Source of the DNA: Leucaena leucocephala
Taxonomy: Eukaryota; Streptophyta; Magnoliopsida; Fabales; Fabaceae
NCBI GenBank assembly: GCA_037074615.1
Contig: CM073534.1
Span: forward strand, 4,336,861-4,400,860
Direction: 5' to 3'
DNA length: 64,000 nucleotides
The translations under genes were made by a program, and so were the position numbers. The notes under the pieces were generated by a model that was not told the origin of the DNA, did no database searches, and saw only the letters and a list, made by a program, of their open reading frames with translations. Positions 25,142 to 37,314 of the stretch are shown piece after piece (the first letter of the stretch is position 1; the number at the start of each line of letters is the position of its first letter).

Positions 25142-25680
25142 TTGACAAAGTGAAATCTCTCTCTGCTTTTATGACTGAGGCCTTAGCTTTGAAACGTGCT
25201 TTATTGCTAGCTATTAACTTGGGTCATGAAAAAGTTTTATTTGAAATCGATTGCCAGCAACTTAAGAATGCAATTGATATTCAACAATCTGATCAATGTG
25301 ACTGGAGGAGTCGAATCATTTTACATGAAATCATGAATCTTCTTCTTACATCTAGAGTTGGGTTATCTCTAATATTTTACTCTTAGACGGGGTAATTAAG
25401 CACTGTTTGTCTTGCAACTGCCGCGATTGAGTGTGCCCTATGGGGTGGGTTTTAGTATCGTCACTCTCTGTCTTATATTCTGACTAGAAATGCTCAAGAA
25501 CGTCAAGAATCTGGTGCTATGAATACTACTCCTAAATTAAGATCGGGTGTTGGATAGCTTTTATTTATTTCTTGTCTCCTTTGTTTATTTTTGTTGCCTT
25601 TTTCTTTACCTCCATCTGTTTTGAGGCCTTGTACTGCAACTTTTTTAATTAATGGAAGCATTCAGTTGATCAAAACAAAT
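25142..25680 (+). pseudogene. LINE 3' fragment: RNase H domain and tail
   Basis: Reads SLSAFMTEALALKRALLLAINLGHEKVLFEIDCQQLKNAI, the RNase H fold (RVT_3 type) at the C-terminus of plant L1-type LINEs, followed by a shifted RRGN-type motif near 25390. The tail is T-rich and ends around GGAAGCATTCAGTTGATC, as in LINE 3' UTRs. Together with 17676-17960 it is probably one LINE interrupted by other DNA; the segment of a few hundred residues expected between the two parts is missing. Confidence 0.8.
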
Positions 25681-25689
25681 GATATAAAT

Positions 25690-26280
25690 CAATGTCTCCA
25701 AGTGGTGAAAGTTAAGATGTAAAACATTTTTCCAAGCTTGGTTACAATAGCTCGAGTTAATATTAAATAATTATGTTTATATTTATGAAATATTATAATT
25801 TTAGTTTAAGGGTTGAAAAAAATTACATAAAGTATCTCCGTATAATGCGCTACTAATTAATAAAAATATATTTAAACTAGAAAAATGTACGAGATTACTA
25901 GAAGAGAAATAAATATGTAATGGAAGCTTATAAAGTAGATACATTATATATATTATAATAATTAAAGTATAATGAAGGTTTTTTTTTCAACTAAAATTGT
26001 GTCTAGATATATTATATAACAAGAATTATAATTTTTATATAAATTTGAAACTAAGCTTGTAAATTTAATAATTACTTCACAGGAATGCTCGCTCAATATA
26101 GTGTGCCTTGAAAACTTCATATTCATCACAGAGACAAAGCCAAAGGAATAAAATAATGAAAACTTTAAACATATGATGAAAAGATCGAAAATGTGTAAGT
26201 CAAAAGGAGATTTTAAAAAAATATGGTTGAGGAATTAAATATTATATTGGCAAATAGCAAATAAAAAAAGTTGTGATGGG
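25690..26280. other. AT-rich spacer, nothing recognised
   Basis: No protein-like frame or paired repeat seen. Confidence 0.5.
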
Positions 26281-26290
26281 TTTTATTTTA

Positions 26291-26552
26291 GGAATAATAT
26301 GTAAATTTGCCCTAGAAGTTTTTTTTTAGATTTAAAGTTGCACTAAAAGTGTTAAAATAGAGAAATATTGCCTCTTACTATTAATTTGTTAAGGATTAAA
26401 ATCATTTTTTAATGATCAACGTTAGGTTTTTAATGATGTAGGGGAATATTACTATATTTTAAAATTTTTGGGGCAACATTAAATCTAAAAACAATTCTAA
26501 GACAATATTGTTTCTGAGTGAAAATATCTAGGATAAATTTACACATTAATCC
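26291..26552. mobile_element. MULE-type MITE (fold-back) with perfect 9-bp target duplication
   Basis: The 262-bp element is almost entirely a long inverted repeat: the left arm starts GGAATAATATGTAAATTT and the right arm, reversed, GGATTAATGTGTAAATTT, with about 100 bp alignable per arm. TTTATTTTA flanks it at 26282-26290 and 26553-26561, identical at all nine positions. The 9-bp duplication points to MULE transposase mobilisation. No coding capacity. Confidence 0.88.
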
Positions 26553-26704
26553 TTTATTTTATAATATATTTCTCAAATGACGAAATTGGAAAATAATAGT
26601 AAATGTGTAGTTAAGTAGAGAACAACTATAAAGGGGAAGGGTGAATAATATTTGTTTTCATATTCTCATATCCCCAGCCCAATTATACCCTTTAGATTGC
26701 TTAA

Positions 26705-28606
26705 TGAAACATCCTTCTTTTCTTATATCTCAGAGACCAAATGATAGCATCTTAAACCACTTTTAAGGCTATTGAAATCAAATTATTCAATCTGGAATTT
26801 TACTCTTAGCGAGTATTGTTCACTATGTAAATTCCAGAGGAGTGACCTGACTTTGAAAAATCATAACTAATTCTAGCAAAATCGAAACGAAGTGGTTCAA
26901 ATTGTTACACGAAGCTAACTTAATGCTCTTTCAGGAAAAAATAACTCATTGACCATGCCTTAACCAGATCAACATCAGTCAACATCCAAAGTTTACTATT
27001 CATCCTGCATTTTTCCTTGATTCCAGCATTTTGGTCCCAACTTTGTACTCTCCAATCCCTAGCTTCTCTCCATGCTTCTTCAATCCTTCCTCATCTTAAA
27101 CCTGTGGGATTGGGATTCCATGGAAGGGGGTGAGATTTCTGGAAAAATCTTAGTACCAAACGGTAACCATACAATGTATGTAACTATATGCTTAATGTTA
27201 CTATGTGTGTACTTAATGATCATGCTTGCATCATGATAACATACATGCTTCCATGTTACTTAATTATAACATATGGCCATAGCATAAAAAGAAATAGAGC
27301 ATTACTTAATCATACATGCTTCACATCATCAAGGTAAGAAAACATCACATAAAACATCTAAGTAGTATAAGCATACAAGTATGTAAGTTTACTACCTAGC
27401 ATGTAACCTTTCCTTCCATCTCTTATCCTTGTCTCTAAGGTCCCTTCTTCTCATAAGTCAGAGCCTATACATAGCATAATAATATCTTTATTATTATCCA
27501 GTATAGCTCTACTTACCTCATGCTTAACTAGGGGTAATATCCTTACTTTGACATTTCCCTAACTTTCTTTTTCTCTTTAGCTACCTTTATTAATAGAGAT
27601 ATTTCTCTATTCTAACTATTAAGAGAAATCCTATACTTATTAGAGAAGGGACTAGAATAACTTTCTTACCTCATTCCTAAGCTCTGCCCAGTCCCTAAAC
27701 TCCTTAGACTGCTCCTGACTCTGCCAGAACTCCTTCATTTCTTTCTCTTCCTTCCTTCCTTTCTCTCTTTCTCTCTTCTTTCTCTTTTTTCTTGGCTCTT
27801 GGCCATGCATAACATGAAGGGAGGGGTGTCTTATTTATAGATGAGTGGAGGTGGAATGAATGGCTTAGATCAAATCGTGATGAATGGCCCAGATTACTTA
27901 GCTTTCTCAAAAAGCTTCGCCTGCATCATCACGATGACATCATCCTCCTTGATGACTCATCAACATGACATCATCCAAGGACACCTCAGGGGGTATGTGG
28001 TGCAAATGGTGGGGCCCTTGGGACATGTCACCAGTTGACTCAGCCTCTCCAAAGAATTCTAGAGTCTTTTCCTAGAATGAACGGTCGAGATTGTAGCACG
28101 TGTCCTTTTTACTTTTTCTCCTTTTTCTAATCTCATGACATGTGTCCTTAACTTTTCTTCTTTTCTTGTAATAATGCCATGTGGTGCCTTGTGGGTCCCA
28201 TGAGGACACCTTTCATGCCATCTCATGGTCTACAGTCATATCTGATCACTTTTTCTAGTTCTATCCTTAACCGGGTAACCTTAATTTATGGAAAAGCACT
28301 AAGATATTATTTTAATGCCTCTCAACCTCCCATAACTACTAGGCCTACGTTTATGGGCTTTTAAATGTTATCTTGGGTTTCTAACGAAGCCCAAGCACTC
28401 TGGTGGCTCAGTTCCCAAGAAACACCTCTTACTTCTCCATTATGCCTACAGGGACTTTCACTATTTTCCCTAAACTTTCACTTTCTTGCAGTTTAGTCCA
28501 TGAACATCATTTGTATACTTCTGGGACTCCTGCACAATAGGATCTAGTAGCCTGCCTTTTTTAGGCTACAAATTGGGCTTCTAGGCCTAAAAATTGGGAT
28601 ATGACA
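26705..28606 (-). mobile_element. Ty3/gypsy solo LTR with 5-bp target duplication
   Basis: On the minus strand it begins TGTCATATCCC at 28606 and ends GATGTTTCA at 26705. CTTAA lies on both sides (26700-26704 and 28607-28611), a perfect 5-bp duplication. A TATA box (minus-strand TATAAATAAG, 27830-27839) sits about 770 bp from the start. Segments align with the large LTR at 54083-58572: the start, the leader, AGGTAGTAAACTTA, a GTTTG-TACTAAGATTT stretch with AAATCTCA, and a GGTCTCT stretch near the end. No internal region remains, so it arose by LTR-LTR recombination. Short frames inside, including a Lys/Glu/Arg-rich one near 27800, are not genes. Confidence 0.88.
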
Positions 28607-28611
28607 CTTAA

Positions 28612-29222
28612 GATAATCAATATTACAAAATGTAATTATTTTTACATTACATGAGCTTAACCAAATATCTAAATTTTTGGTTTTGTTTACTATCCCTCTA
28701 ATCTATAATCTAACATAAACAATAACTATAACACAACATAAACTAAAAAAAACTTAATATATGGATGAAATTTAAAATAATTCCAAACAATAATTTCAAG
28801 GATGAGATAAACAGGTATAACTTTTAAAAAAAATACCAAAAGTTTAAAAAATAAAATTATAAAATACAATAAATTCAATTTTTTGGAGTTAAAATATTTG
28901 AAATTGATTTATGGTTTCAATTAATTAATTTTTAAATAGGTCCTACAAAAACTGCAAATGGCCAATGGCCATCTAAAGGGGCAAATGGAGAGTTATGGGA
29001 TTTATTAAGTTCAATTAAATTTGATTTATCTAGTCTCCAAGGCCACCATATAACGGGATCTATAGAGACATACTTGAGACCTCTGCTTTTATGTTTATAA
29101 CTAGCATAGAACCTACGCAATGCATGGGAGTAAATATATGCATGAATAAGTGATATCCTTTATACAATCGTCGAATGTAGATACAATACCCAGCTAAAAC
29201 TCAAATATCTTCCTGAAAATAT
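28612..29222. other. Spacer, nothing recognised
   Basis: AT-rich with one less AT-rich patch at 28950-29120. No supported feature. Confidence 0.45.
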
Positions 29223-29230
29223 AAGATTAT

Positions 29231-29707
29231 CAGAGTTGGTAAAATAGACTCAACTCGTGGGATGCCAGCCCATTTTGTAGCCCACCCCTCCTAACCCGCC
29301 AGTTATAAACGGGCCAGCCCTTTTTTTAATTATTAATATTATTATTTATTTTACCAAAATATTACATTGAATAATCTTATTATTGAATACTAGTAAAAAT
29401 GATTACTTATTTATTTAACATATTATAATTGATTAATATTATGTTAATGTTTATTTAGATTTATAGTTATAAAATTTAATTTTTTTTTATAAAAATAGGA
29501 TTTTTTAAGAGTATAATATTAACAATTTTTTTATTATACCAATATAACATTAGAAATTTTTTATTAGCATTTTAAAAGTTTAATTTTTTTAAATATTAAA
29601 AATTAAAACAAGGGGCAGGTAGCAGGCTACACAGCCTGCCCCCTTTAGCCTACTAATTTTAGCTAGCTAGCCTATTTTTAAGCAGGCTAGCCCATTTTCC
29701 ATCTCTA
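29231..29707. mobile_element. hAT-like MITE
   Basis: Left end CAGAGTTGGTAAAAT and right end, reversed, TAGAGATGGAAAATG; inner arms hold repeated CAGCCCATTTT or GGCTAGCCCATTTT and CAGCCTGCCCC words around an AT-rich centre. Flanks AAGATTAT (29223-29230) and TAGATTAT (29708-29715) match at 7 of 8, fitting the 8-bp duplication of hAT elements. Non-coding. Confidence 0.72.
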
Positions 29708-30590
29708 TAGATTATATTACAAAAAATCATTTTCTCAATAATATTAGAGGTTTGGTTTGTGGAATGTCACTTAGCATGCATCTAAAATCAATATCTTCAA
29801 TTCTACTTTTTGTTTCACACATGAGATTACTATACAATTGTCCATATGCCAGAGGTGCATAACGTCAACCATATGCCTATAAAGATAAATAGTACCAGAG
29901 GAGGAGCATCATGTGCATTAGAGAGAGCTGATGGGGGGAATAAGAAGTTAATGCTGTGATTTCTCATTGGCGATTGCACAAACACTACTGCAAAAAAAGT
30001 TTTCAAAATCGGTTAAAAATGGTATTCTACATTAGACAATAATCCAGTATAAAAATAGACTGTGTATAAAGTGTATACTTTTTAAATCGGGTAGTTCACG
30101 ATTGTAGAATTAGTAGAATTTAAACCGGTCACTTTTAAAATCAAGAGTATAATTTACTAATATCTACACAGGTTATAGTTAACGTCAGTTGTAGATTAAT
30201 GAATTTTTTACACCAGTTGTGTTTACACCCAGTGTAGATTAATCTATTTCTTACACCTCACCATAAAAGACAACTGGTGTAGATGTTGTAATATTTACAT
30301 ATTATTTTTATATTTGTCGGTATTCTTTGTCTGGTTTAAATGTATTTTTAAAAAATGACTCCTTCAGTGTTTCATTTACCCCATCCTTTGAAGTTTCATG
30401 AATAAACTACCCAAATATACATACTAAAAGAGACAACAGTAAAGACAAAGTTCAAGATGACAGAGACAGATCTTTAATTGCTCATTATATTATTCATTTA
30501 ATAAAAAATACAGCAATTTGAATAGAAAAATAAAAAAATGTATTCAGTTAATGACAAATACTATTAAGAATGAATGAATTGAACAAAAAC

Positions 30591-33480
30591 CTAAGCCCAA
30601 ATATTGCGTAGGTCCTCAATGTCGTGTTCAGGAAATGTGTCAGATTGATCAAACATCTGAAATATCAAATTAAAATAAAAAATTAAGGTATTACTAATAT
30701 ATATTAAATTAATTAGAAATAAGAAATCATTAAAAACACAATTTACCTCATCAGTTAGGTCGGTCCTATTTGACAAGATGATATTTATCATGTGTCTAAC
30801 CATGTAAAGTTGCACAAGTTGTTTTCCTTGGGTTGCTTTCGACTTTTTAATATTAACATGAATAAAATTATTTGTCATCAGCAAAAACCGTGGAGCATAA
30901 GACTTAATATTTTTATTACTTTATGTGTGATCCATTCAAGGTCCCTCACCGAGTTAGCTTTCTAAGACCCCTTATAATTGCAAACGTCCTTATAGCCTTA
31001 TGACCAAAGTTATGGACTTAGTAACCTATTTATTACAAAGATCATATTTATTACAAACACCACTGTTATGTATGGAAGAAAACTCACTTGTTTATAATCT
31101 TCTTGACATCAACCGATGGCTTGTAGTGGAGGGAGCATAAGAAGAAAACTTTATAAGTGTGCTTACGTAGTATGATCAATTGCTTAATCTTCTTGGCATC
31201 AACCGATGGCTTGTTTGTAGTGGAGGGAGCATAAGAAGAAAACTTTATAAATGTGCTTACATAGTATGATCAATGTCCAATGATTCACATAGAAATTAAT
31301 TAAACAATAATGATTATTATCATTAAGCAAATACAAAACTAGTATGAAATCAAATGTAATATCATTATTCTTACTCTTGCATATGTGGTACGAAGAAACA
31401 ATCAATATCGATTTCACCAAGCCTCCTTAAAATGTAATAAAGTCTCAAAGATTGGGAGGTCTATTTTGCATAAATTTGAAATGGGCATAGGAATCCGAAC
31501 CTACCTCATTTGCCCTTGGAAACCAACTCAGCTTGCATGTACCTACAGTTAATGCAAATACGACATTAGTTAATGCAAACACTCAGCTGCATGAATTTTG
31601 TTATTACATATATTTACATTTAAATGAGACTTACATCAAAAACACTTGGATGCACCTGAAGGTTAGTTCATTCCCAAGAGTGATAACAGATTTCACATAT
31701 GTATGGTCAACAAAGGTGGGTACCCCCAAAGTCACCCACAACTGAATCCATAGGCAACGCATCCACATGTAACGTGATACATTGCATGGCACTCAAATTG
31801 GAAGGTGTGGTAAGTTTGCTAGGGGATGGCGCGACGTGATCCAAAATAAGATACTTTGGCCATCATATGAAAGTCCCTTTTGCATGACACATTGTATTCA
31901 CCTTATTAGTGGGAATTGAGACAAGAGCATCTTTAATTATCACGTCTTTAACAATCACCCTTAACTGATTATCCTGATTTGAATGTGGTAGGCAGTTGCC
32001 CCTAAGGTATGGATGGAACCATATGCCACTAACCTTTTGAGATGATCCTCCATATATAGATCATAAGGTTCAGCATCCTCTAACAACAGATAGGCTGTAT
32101 GTGAGAGCATTTATGGGAAACTTGGCTCCTGTTGCCTTGATGTCATAATGGACATCATTTTTTCCTTGATCTTTAATAACCCCTCTTGTAATCGTGCCTC
32201 AATTGAAGCTTCTACTTGTGCTGTAGCCTCTACCTTAGTCTCTGCCCTCATGGTGGATAACAATGATTCTAACTCTACCTTTGGCATATATGGGAGAATG
32301 TCATGGAGATGCTCTAAAGTAATCTCTTATACCAACACCTCTTCCAATTCCCTTGACATAGCCCCCATGCTCTTGCTTGCCGGTGGCAACAATTAAGATG
32401 TCATTCCTACCATATGACTTGAAGGAGTCATGGGTTTCTTGTTTTTTAAGATCAACCTATAACATATAAAGAGCAAACATAAGAAATAATATAGTTAGCC
32501 TACTAAAACAAAATAATAGAAATAGTACTTACAATTTTTTTTTGCAATCATGTGAGTGTGATCGCTTGTAAATGATTTGCTCTTTATTTGGTAAGTGTAC
32601 AACCATTTATCTTCATGACGTATTGGAGATGCGGGAGCAAGAGTAAAATTAGCATCAAACTCAACATTTTCTTCCAGCCTCTTCCTCTTGGCTCCGGACA
32701 AGTCTCTTTTAGCCTTCGTATAACCCCTTGAGACATTGTGAGGGGTAATCATTCTTGAGAGTGTGTTCAATGGCTTTTGATTTTTTTCCTACAAGACTTA
32801 AAGTAGTTAAAATCAATACATACAAAAGGAAGAAACATAGAAAATGCTTGATTCCTTTTTCACGACATATACATGTAGGACACTCTAACATGTATCAACT
32901 CACCATAGCTGTTGGCATAGTCTGAATGCTGGCAAATTCTTCCTAAATAGCTTCTTCAATGAATTGATACTTGCTACATGGAGAAGGATGAGGCCAACCG
33001 TCTTTGTCCTGGCCATGCACATACTGAAGAGCTAGTTGTGTCTTGAATGCCCTCTAATGCTCAATGCAATAAGACAACGTCTTCTTCTCCAAGACTTCAT
33101 TGTTGGGAACATCATAAGTGAGCTGTATTAATTGCTCTTGAAAGTAGAGTTATCAAACAACAGTTGTGTTTTTTGGTATTGCTTTGATACAATATACAAT
33201 AGTTAGTTCCTATATTGGGATAGAATCCCAAATTTGAATCTTTGTGCAATTATCAACAGCATCCCAAGTCTCTATGGCGATATTAGTCTTGTTGCATGCT
33301 AGGAGGTTGATATAATTCTTGTACTTAGTCATGTGTTCACCAATTGGGTTCTAACGTGTGTGAAACTCAATCGGTAGTAATGTTCCTTCCTTCCTGTCTT
33401 TCAAAATGTCTTTCAATTGCGTCATACTTTTGTCCCTCCTTTGCTTAGAGTCACTTGGAGCATCACTAGCCTCATTCTGA
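30591..33480 (-). pseudogene. CACTA-associated protein (transposase-24-like plus Ulp1-like), decayed
   Basis: Minus-strand pieces in order. Near 33400-33300: PIEFHTR-NPIGEHMTKYKNYINLL and IAIETWDAV, like the plant CACTA ORF1/transposase-24 family; near 33020-32940: GWPHPSPCSKYQFIEEAI-EEF. Near 32400-32150: a charged coiled-coil with KVEATAQVEASIEARLQEGL. Near 31320-31220: NHWTLIIL, matching the HW motif of Ulp1 (C48) cysteine proteases. At 30850-30760: KATQGKQLVQLYMVRHMINII, matching the tail where the family has Gln then Cys-Gly; the Cys is not present. Ulp1 proteins remove SUMO or similar tags. Stops and frameshifts throughout make it inactive. Confidence 0.68.
31096..31275. repeat. Two-copy tandem duplication, ~90 bp, in the Ulp1-like region
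   Basis: AATCTTCTTG(A/G)CATCAACC at 31096 recurs at 31186 and the next ~85 bp align, with a 4-bp insertion (TTGT) in the second copy. It disrupts the Ulp1-like frame just after the HW motif. Confidence 0.8.
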
Positions 33481-34060
33481 TTACCATTACCCCCATATTC
33501 CTATATACGTAATAACAAAATTAAACATAGTAAACAGACTTAATCCTTTTGCCTTCCATCATAATATACAAGACTTGTTCCTTTAGCATTTATCCATGGA
33601 AAAAAGTGCAAGCATTTATCGCAGGAAAACTACAAAACCTAGATTAAAAGAACATGTAAACAGTGAAGCACGTACATGAGAAAATAAGTGTCAAGAACAC
33701 ATAGTAAAGCACAATGAGATTGAGAACAGAGAAGAATGACTGAGCACAATAAAGCCTGATGAAAACCATAGAGCATGAAGAGCGGATTAATGGTATAAGT
33801 AAGAAATAAGATTGAAAAAAACCTGACAAATGAGAAATGAGAGAAGCGCCAAGGGGTGTGCTTCAAAAAATTTTTGGTGAAAGATTTTTTACAACAGTTA
33901 ACATTTAAATCCAGTGTAGTAAATAATATTTCTAAACCTGAGTAACACAATAACAGGTTTAAAAATATGTCTACTTATTTTCAAAAATACCACGACTAAT
34001 ATTTTGAATTTTAGAAGACTTTTTACATTGAATAACATATAAATCTGGTGAAAAATATTT

Positions 34061-34395
34061 TAATTTATTTAAAGAAATTATACCTTAAATTTTTTAGATA
34101 ACTTTTTACACCGGATAACAAGTACAATCGGTTTAAATATTAGAGTTATTTCTTTCTCACCAACCTTTTTATTACCTCATCACTTGAAGTTACAACATAT
34201 ATATGCAATTAGAGCAATAAACTTGTGCTATTACGTAAAACAATATATGCAATCAGAACATGTAATTTATTTAAAGAAATTATACCTTAATTTTTTTAGA
34301 TAACTTTTTACACCAGATAACATGTACAACCAGTTTAAATATTAGAGTTATTTCTTTACCACCAACCTTTTTATTACCTCATCACTTGAAGTTAC
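34061..34395. repeat. Two-copy direct repeat (133 bp, spacing 202 bp) at the CACTA right end
   Basis: 34061-34193 and 34263-34395 are near-identical and each carries TTTTTACACC(A/G)GATAAC and ends CACTTGAAGTTAC. The second copy ends exactly where copia C1 sequence starts. Probably duplicated CACTA subterminal repeats. Confidence 0.8.
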
Positions 34396-34432
34396 TGTTG
34401 GAAATTGTGCCCTAGGGGCCAATCATTGTCTT

Positions 34433-37300
34433 ATGAACATAGTTTCACTTTCTTATTTGGATAAAGAAGGTTTCACTTCCATTGCTGGGAATAATAGATA
34501 TTCTATTTATCGTAATGATAATTTCTATGCTCATGGTGATTTGCATGTTAATCATTACATATTAAATTTAGAACAACCCAATCATGGAAATATCTATAAC
34601 ATAACTGCCAAAAGGGTCAAACCAAACGATTTGAATCTGACATACCTCTGGCACTATCATCTGGGCCACATAAATGAGAAATGCATTTTCAAACTCCATC
34701 AAGATGGATTTCTCAACTCATATAATTTTGAATCATATGACACTTGTGAGTCTTGCTTGTTAGGAAAGTTGACAAAGTCACCTTTCACTGGGCACAGTGG
34801 GAGGGCCACTGATTTATTGAGCCTCATACATACAGATGTGTGTGGACCGATGAACACAAATGCTAGAGGAGGTTATTCATACTTCATAACATTCATAGAT
34901 GATTTTAGCAGATATGGGTACATCTATCTGATAAAGCATAAATTCGAATCTTTTAAAATGTTCAAAATATTTCAAAATGAAGTACAAAACCAGCTTGGCA
35001 AAATAATTCAAGCCCTTCGATCTGATCGGGGTAGTGAATATTTAAGCCAATAGTTTATTGATCATCTTAGGAGTGTTGGGATAGTCTCACAATTGACTCC
35101 TCTAGGGACACCACAATGGAAAGGCGTTTCTGAACAGAGGAATCGAACACTATTAGATATGGTTTGATCTATAATGAGTCAAACAGATCTTCCACCCTCC
35201 TTTTGGGGCCATGCCCTAGAGACAGCTGCGTTCACACTCAATCGTGTTCCATCTAAGGCAATTGAAAAGACTCCGTATGAGATATGGATTGGGAGGATAC
35301 CTAGTTTGTCTTTCCTCAAGATTTGGGGGTGCGAGGTCTATGTTAAGCAACAAGCCTCAGACAAATTAGCGCCCAAATCCTCAAAGTACCTTTTTGTGGA
35401 TTATCCTAAGGAAACTAAGGGATACTATGTCTACAACCCTTCTAATAACAAAGTGTTTGTTGTAAGTAATGGTATCTTTCTCGAACGAGAATTTATCTCT
35501 AAAAGAACTAGTGGGAGAAAGTTACAAATCGAAGAAGTTCGAGAGCGACAAGACACCACAAAACTGCAGATGGAAAATAAAGAAGACTCACAACAAGTTG
35601 TTGAGACTCCTCAGGTCATGCAAGGTCCACAGAAATCTAATAGGACACGACTTCAGCCTCAGAGATATGGATTTCTTATTTCTGACAGTCGTGATGTGTT
35701 GCTCATTGAGCATAATGAGCCGACTACCTATCAAGAAGCTATAGTGGGACCAAACTCTGAAAAATGGCTTAATGCCATTAAGTCTGATATGCAATCCATG
35801 TACGACAATCAGGTTTGGACCTTAGTCGATCCACCTGAAGGTGTAAAAACTGTTAGGTGCAAGTGGGTTTTTAAGGAGAAAACTGACATGGATGGCAATG
35901 TAAATGTCTTCAAGGAACGATTGGTTGTAAAAGGATTTACTCAAACTCATGGTGTGAAATATGATGAGACCTTTTCCCCAGTTGCAATGGCCAAATCAAT
36001 CAGAATCCTCTTTGCCATAGCATCATATTATGACTATGAAATATGGTAGATGGACGTCAAGACAGCCTTCCTTAATGGAAAGCTCCTTGAGGATGTGTAC
36101 ATGACACAACCTAAAGTGTTTGTGCGTTCTAAGGACTCTGGTAAAGTGTGCAAGCTTCAAAGGTCCATTTATGGACTGAAGCAAGCCTCTTAGAGTTAGA
36201 ATCATCATTTTGATGAAGTAGTCAAAGAGTTTGGATTTCTTCAAAACATTGATGAACCTTGTGTGTACAAGAAGGTTAGTGGGAGCACAGTTTTGTTTTT
36301 GGTACTCTATGTCGATGACATCCTACTTATTGGAAATGACATTCCTACCTTGCAGATTGTCAAGTCTTGGTTAGGAAAGTCTTTCTCGATGAAAGACTTG
36401 GGTGAAGCCACCTATATCCTAGGAATCAGGATCTATAGAGATAGATCTAAAAGACTTCTAGGACTCAGTCAGAGTACATACATAGACAAAATACTGCATA
36501 GGTTCAATATGCATAAATAAAAGAGGGGTTTCATACCCATGTCTCATGGTATTCACCTCAGCAAAGATCTGTGTCCTAGTCCATCTAATCAGTGAGGTCA
36601 CATGAGTAAAGTTCCATATGCCTCGATAATAGGATATATCATGTACGCCATGTTATGTACTTGACCGGATGTCTTGTTTGCCTTAAGTATGACTAGCAAA
36701 TATCAATAGGACCTTGGTGAGGGCCATTGGACTGCTGTCAAGAATATCCTTAAGTACTTAAGAAGGACTAAGGACTTATTTTTTGTCTATGGTGGATTGG
36801 ATGACAAACTCTGTGTAACTGGTTACACAGATACGAGTTTCCAAACTGACCAGGATGACCAAAAATCACAGTCTGAATATATATTCCTCCTCAATAATGG
36901 AGCAGTAAGCTGGAAGAGCTCTAAGCAAGGCACTGTAGCATATTTTGCAACGGAAGCTGAGTATATAGCAGCATCTGATGCAGCTAAAGAAGCTGTTTGG
37001 ATCAGGAAGTTCATCACAGAACTAGGGGTAATACCTACCATCTCAGATCAAATAACTTTGCTCTGTGACCATAGCGGTGCCATTGAACAGGCCAAAGAGC
37101 CTAGGTCATATCAAATGACCAAGCATATACTCAGGTGATTTCATCTCATTAGAGAAATCAACGATAGAGATGATATAAAAATATGCAAAGTAGCAGGAGA
37201 AGATAATGTTGCTAATCCTCTAACAAAGCCACTTGTGTAGGCAAAGCATGATTGTCATGTTAGGTCAATGGGAATTAGTCAAATTAATGATTATACCTAG
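34433..37300 (+). pseudogene. Copia C1 pol remnant (integrase-RT-RNase H)
   Basis: Opens NIVSLSYLDKEGF (pre-integrase). Integrase has HYHLGHIN ... CESCLLGK, HTDVCGPMN, ALRSDRGSEYLSQ then a stop, and EQRNRTLLDM. Reverse transcriptase has WVFKEKTDMDGN, MDVKTAFLNGKLLEDVYM and an intact LYVDDILLIGND active site (36310). RNase H has SWKSSKQGTVAYFATEAEYI and a C-terminal DNVANPLTKPLV. Stops at 35165, 36047, 36191, 36197, 36593 and 37238 are each CAG, CGA or TGG in C2, so most arose by C-to-T or G-to-A change. Not functional. Confidence 0.9.
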
Positions 37301-37314
37301 TACAAGTGGGAGGT

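Larger units (their letters stand above)
29983..34395 (-). mobile_element. CACTA (En/Spm-type) element, right terminus not found
   Basis: The left tip reads CACTACTGCAAAAAAAG, the canonical CACTA terminus. Subterminal repeats with ACACC(A/G)GTT-like and CAGTGTAGATT words lie at 30010-30300; related words (TTTTTACACCGGATAAC, CGGTTTAAA) lie at 33885-34395. The interior carries a broken minus-strand gene (30591-33480) with transposase-24-like and Ulp1-like parts. No TNP2-type transposase gene is visible. The right TIR is absent; similarity stops where copia sequence starts at 34396. This copy is non-autonomous. Confidence 0.8.

Noticed and set aside
27704..27910. 68-codon minus-strand frame rich in Lys, Glu and Arg
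   Set aside because: Low-complexity purine tract in the transcribed leader of a solo LTR.
33639..33950. 103-codon minus-strand frame rich in Leu, Phe and Cys
   Set aside because: Lies in CACTA subterminal sequence with no motif; hydrophobicity reflects T-rich codons.
36263..36520. Copia C1 as a possibly active element because YVDD is intact
   Set aside because: Gag, protease, primer site and 5' LTR are missing and pol has many stops.
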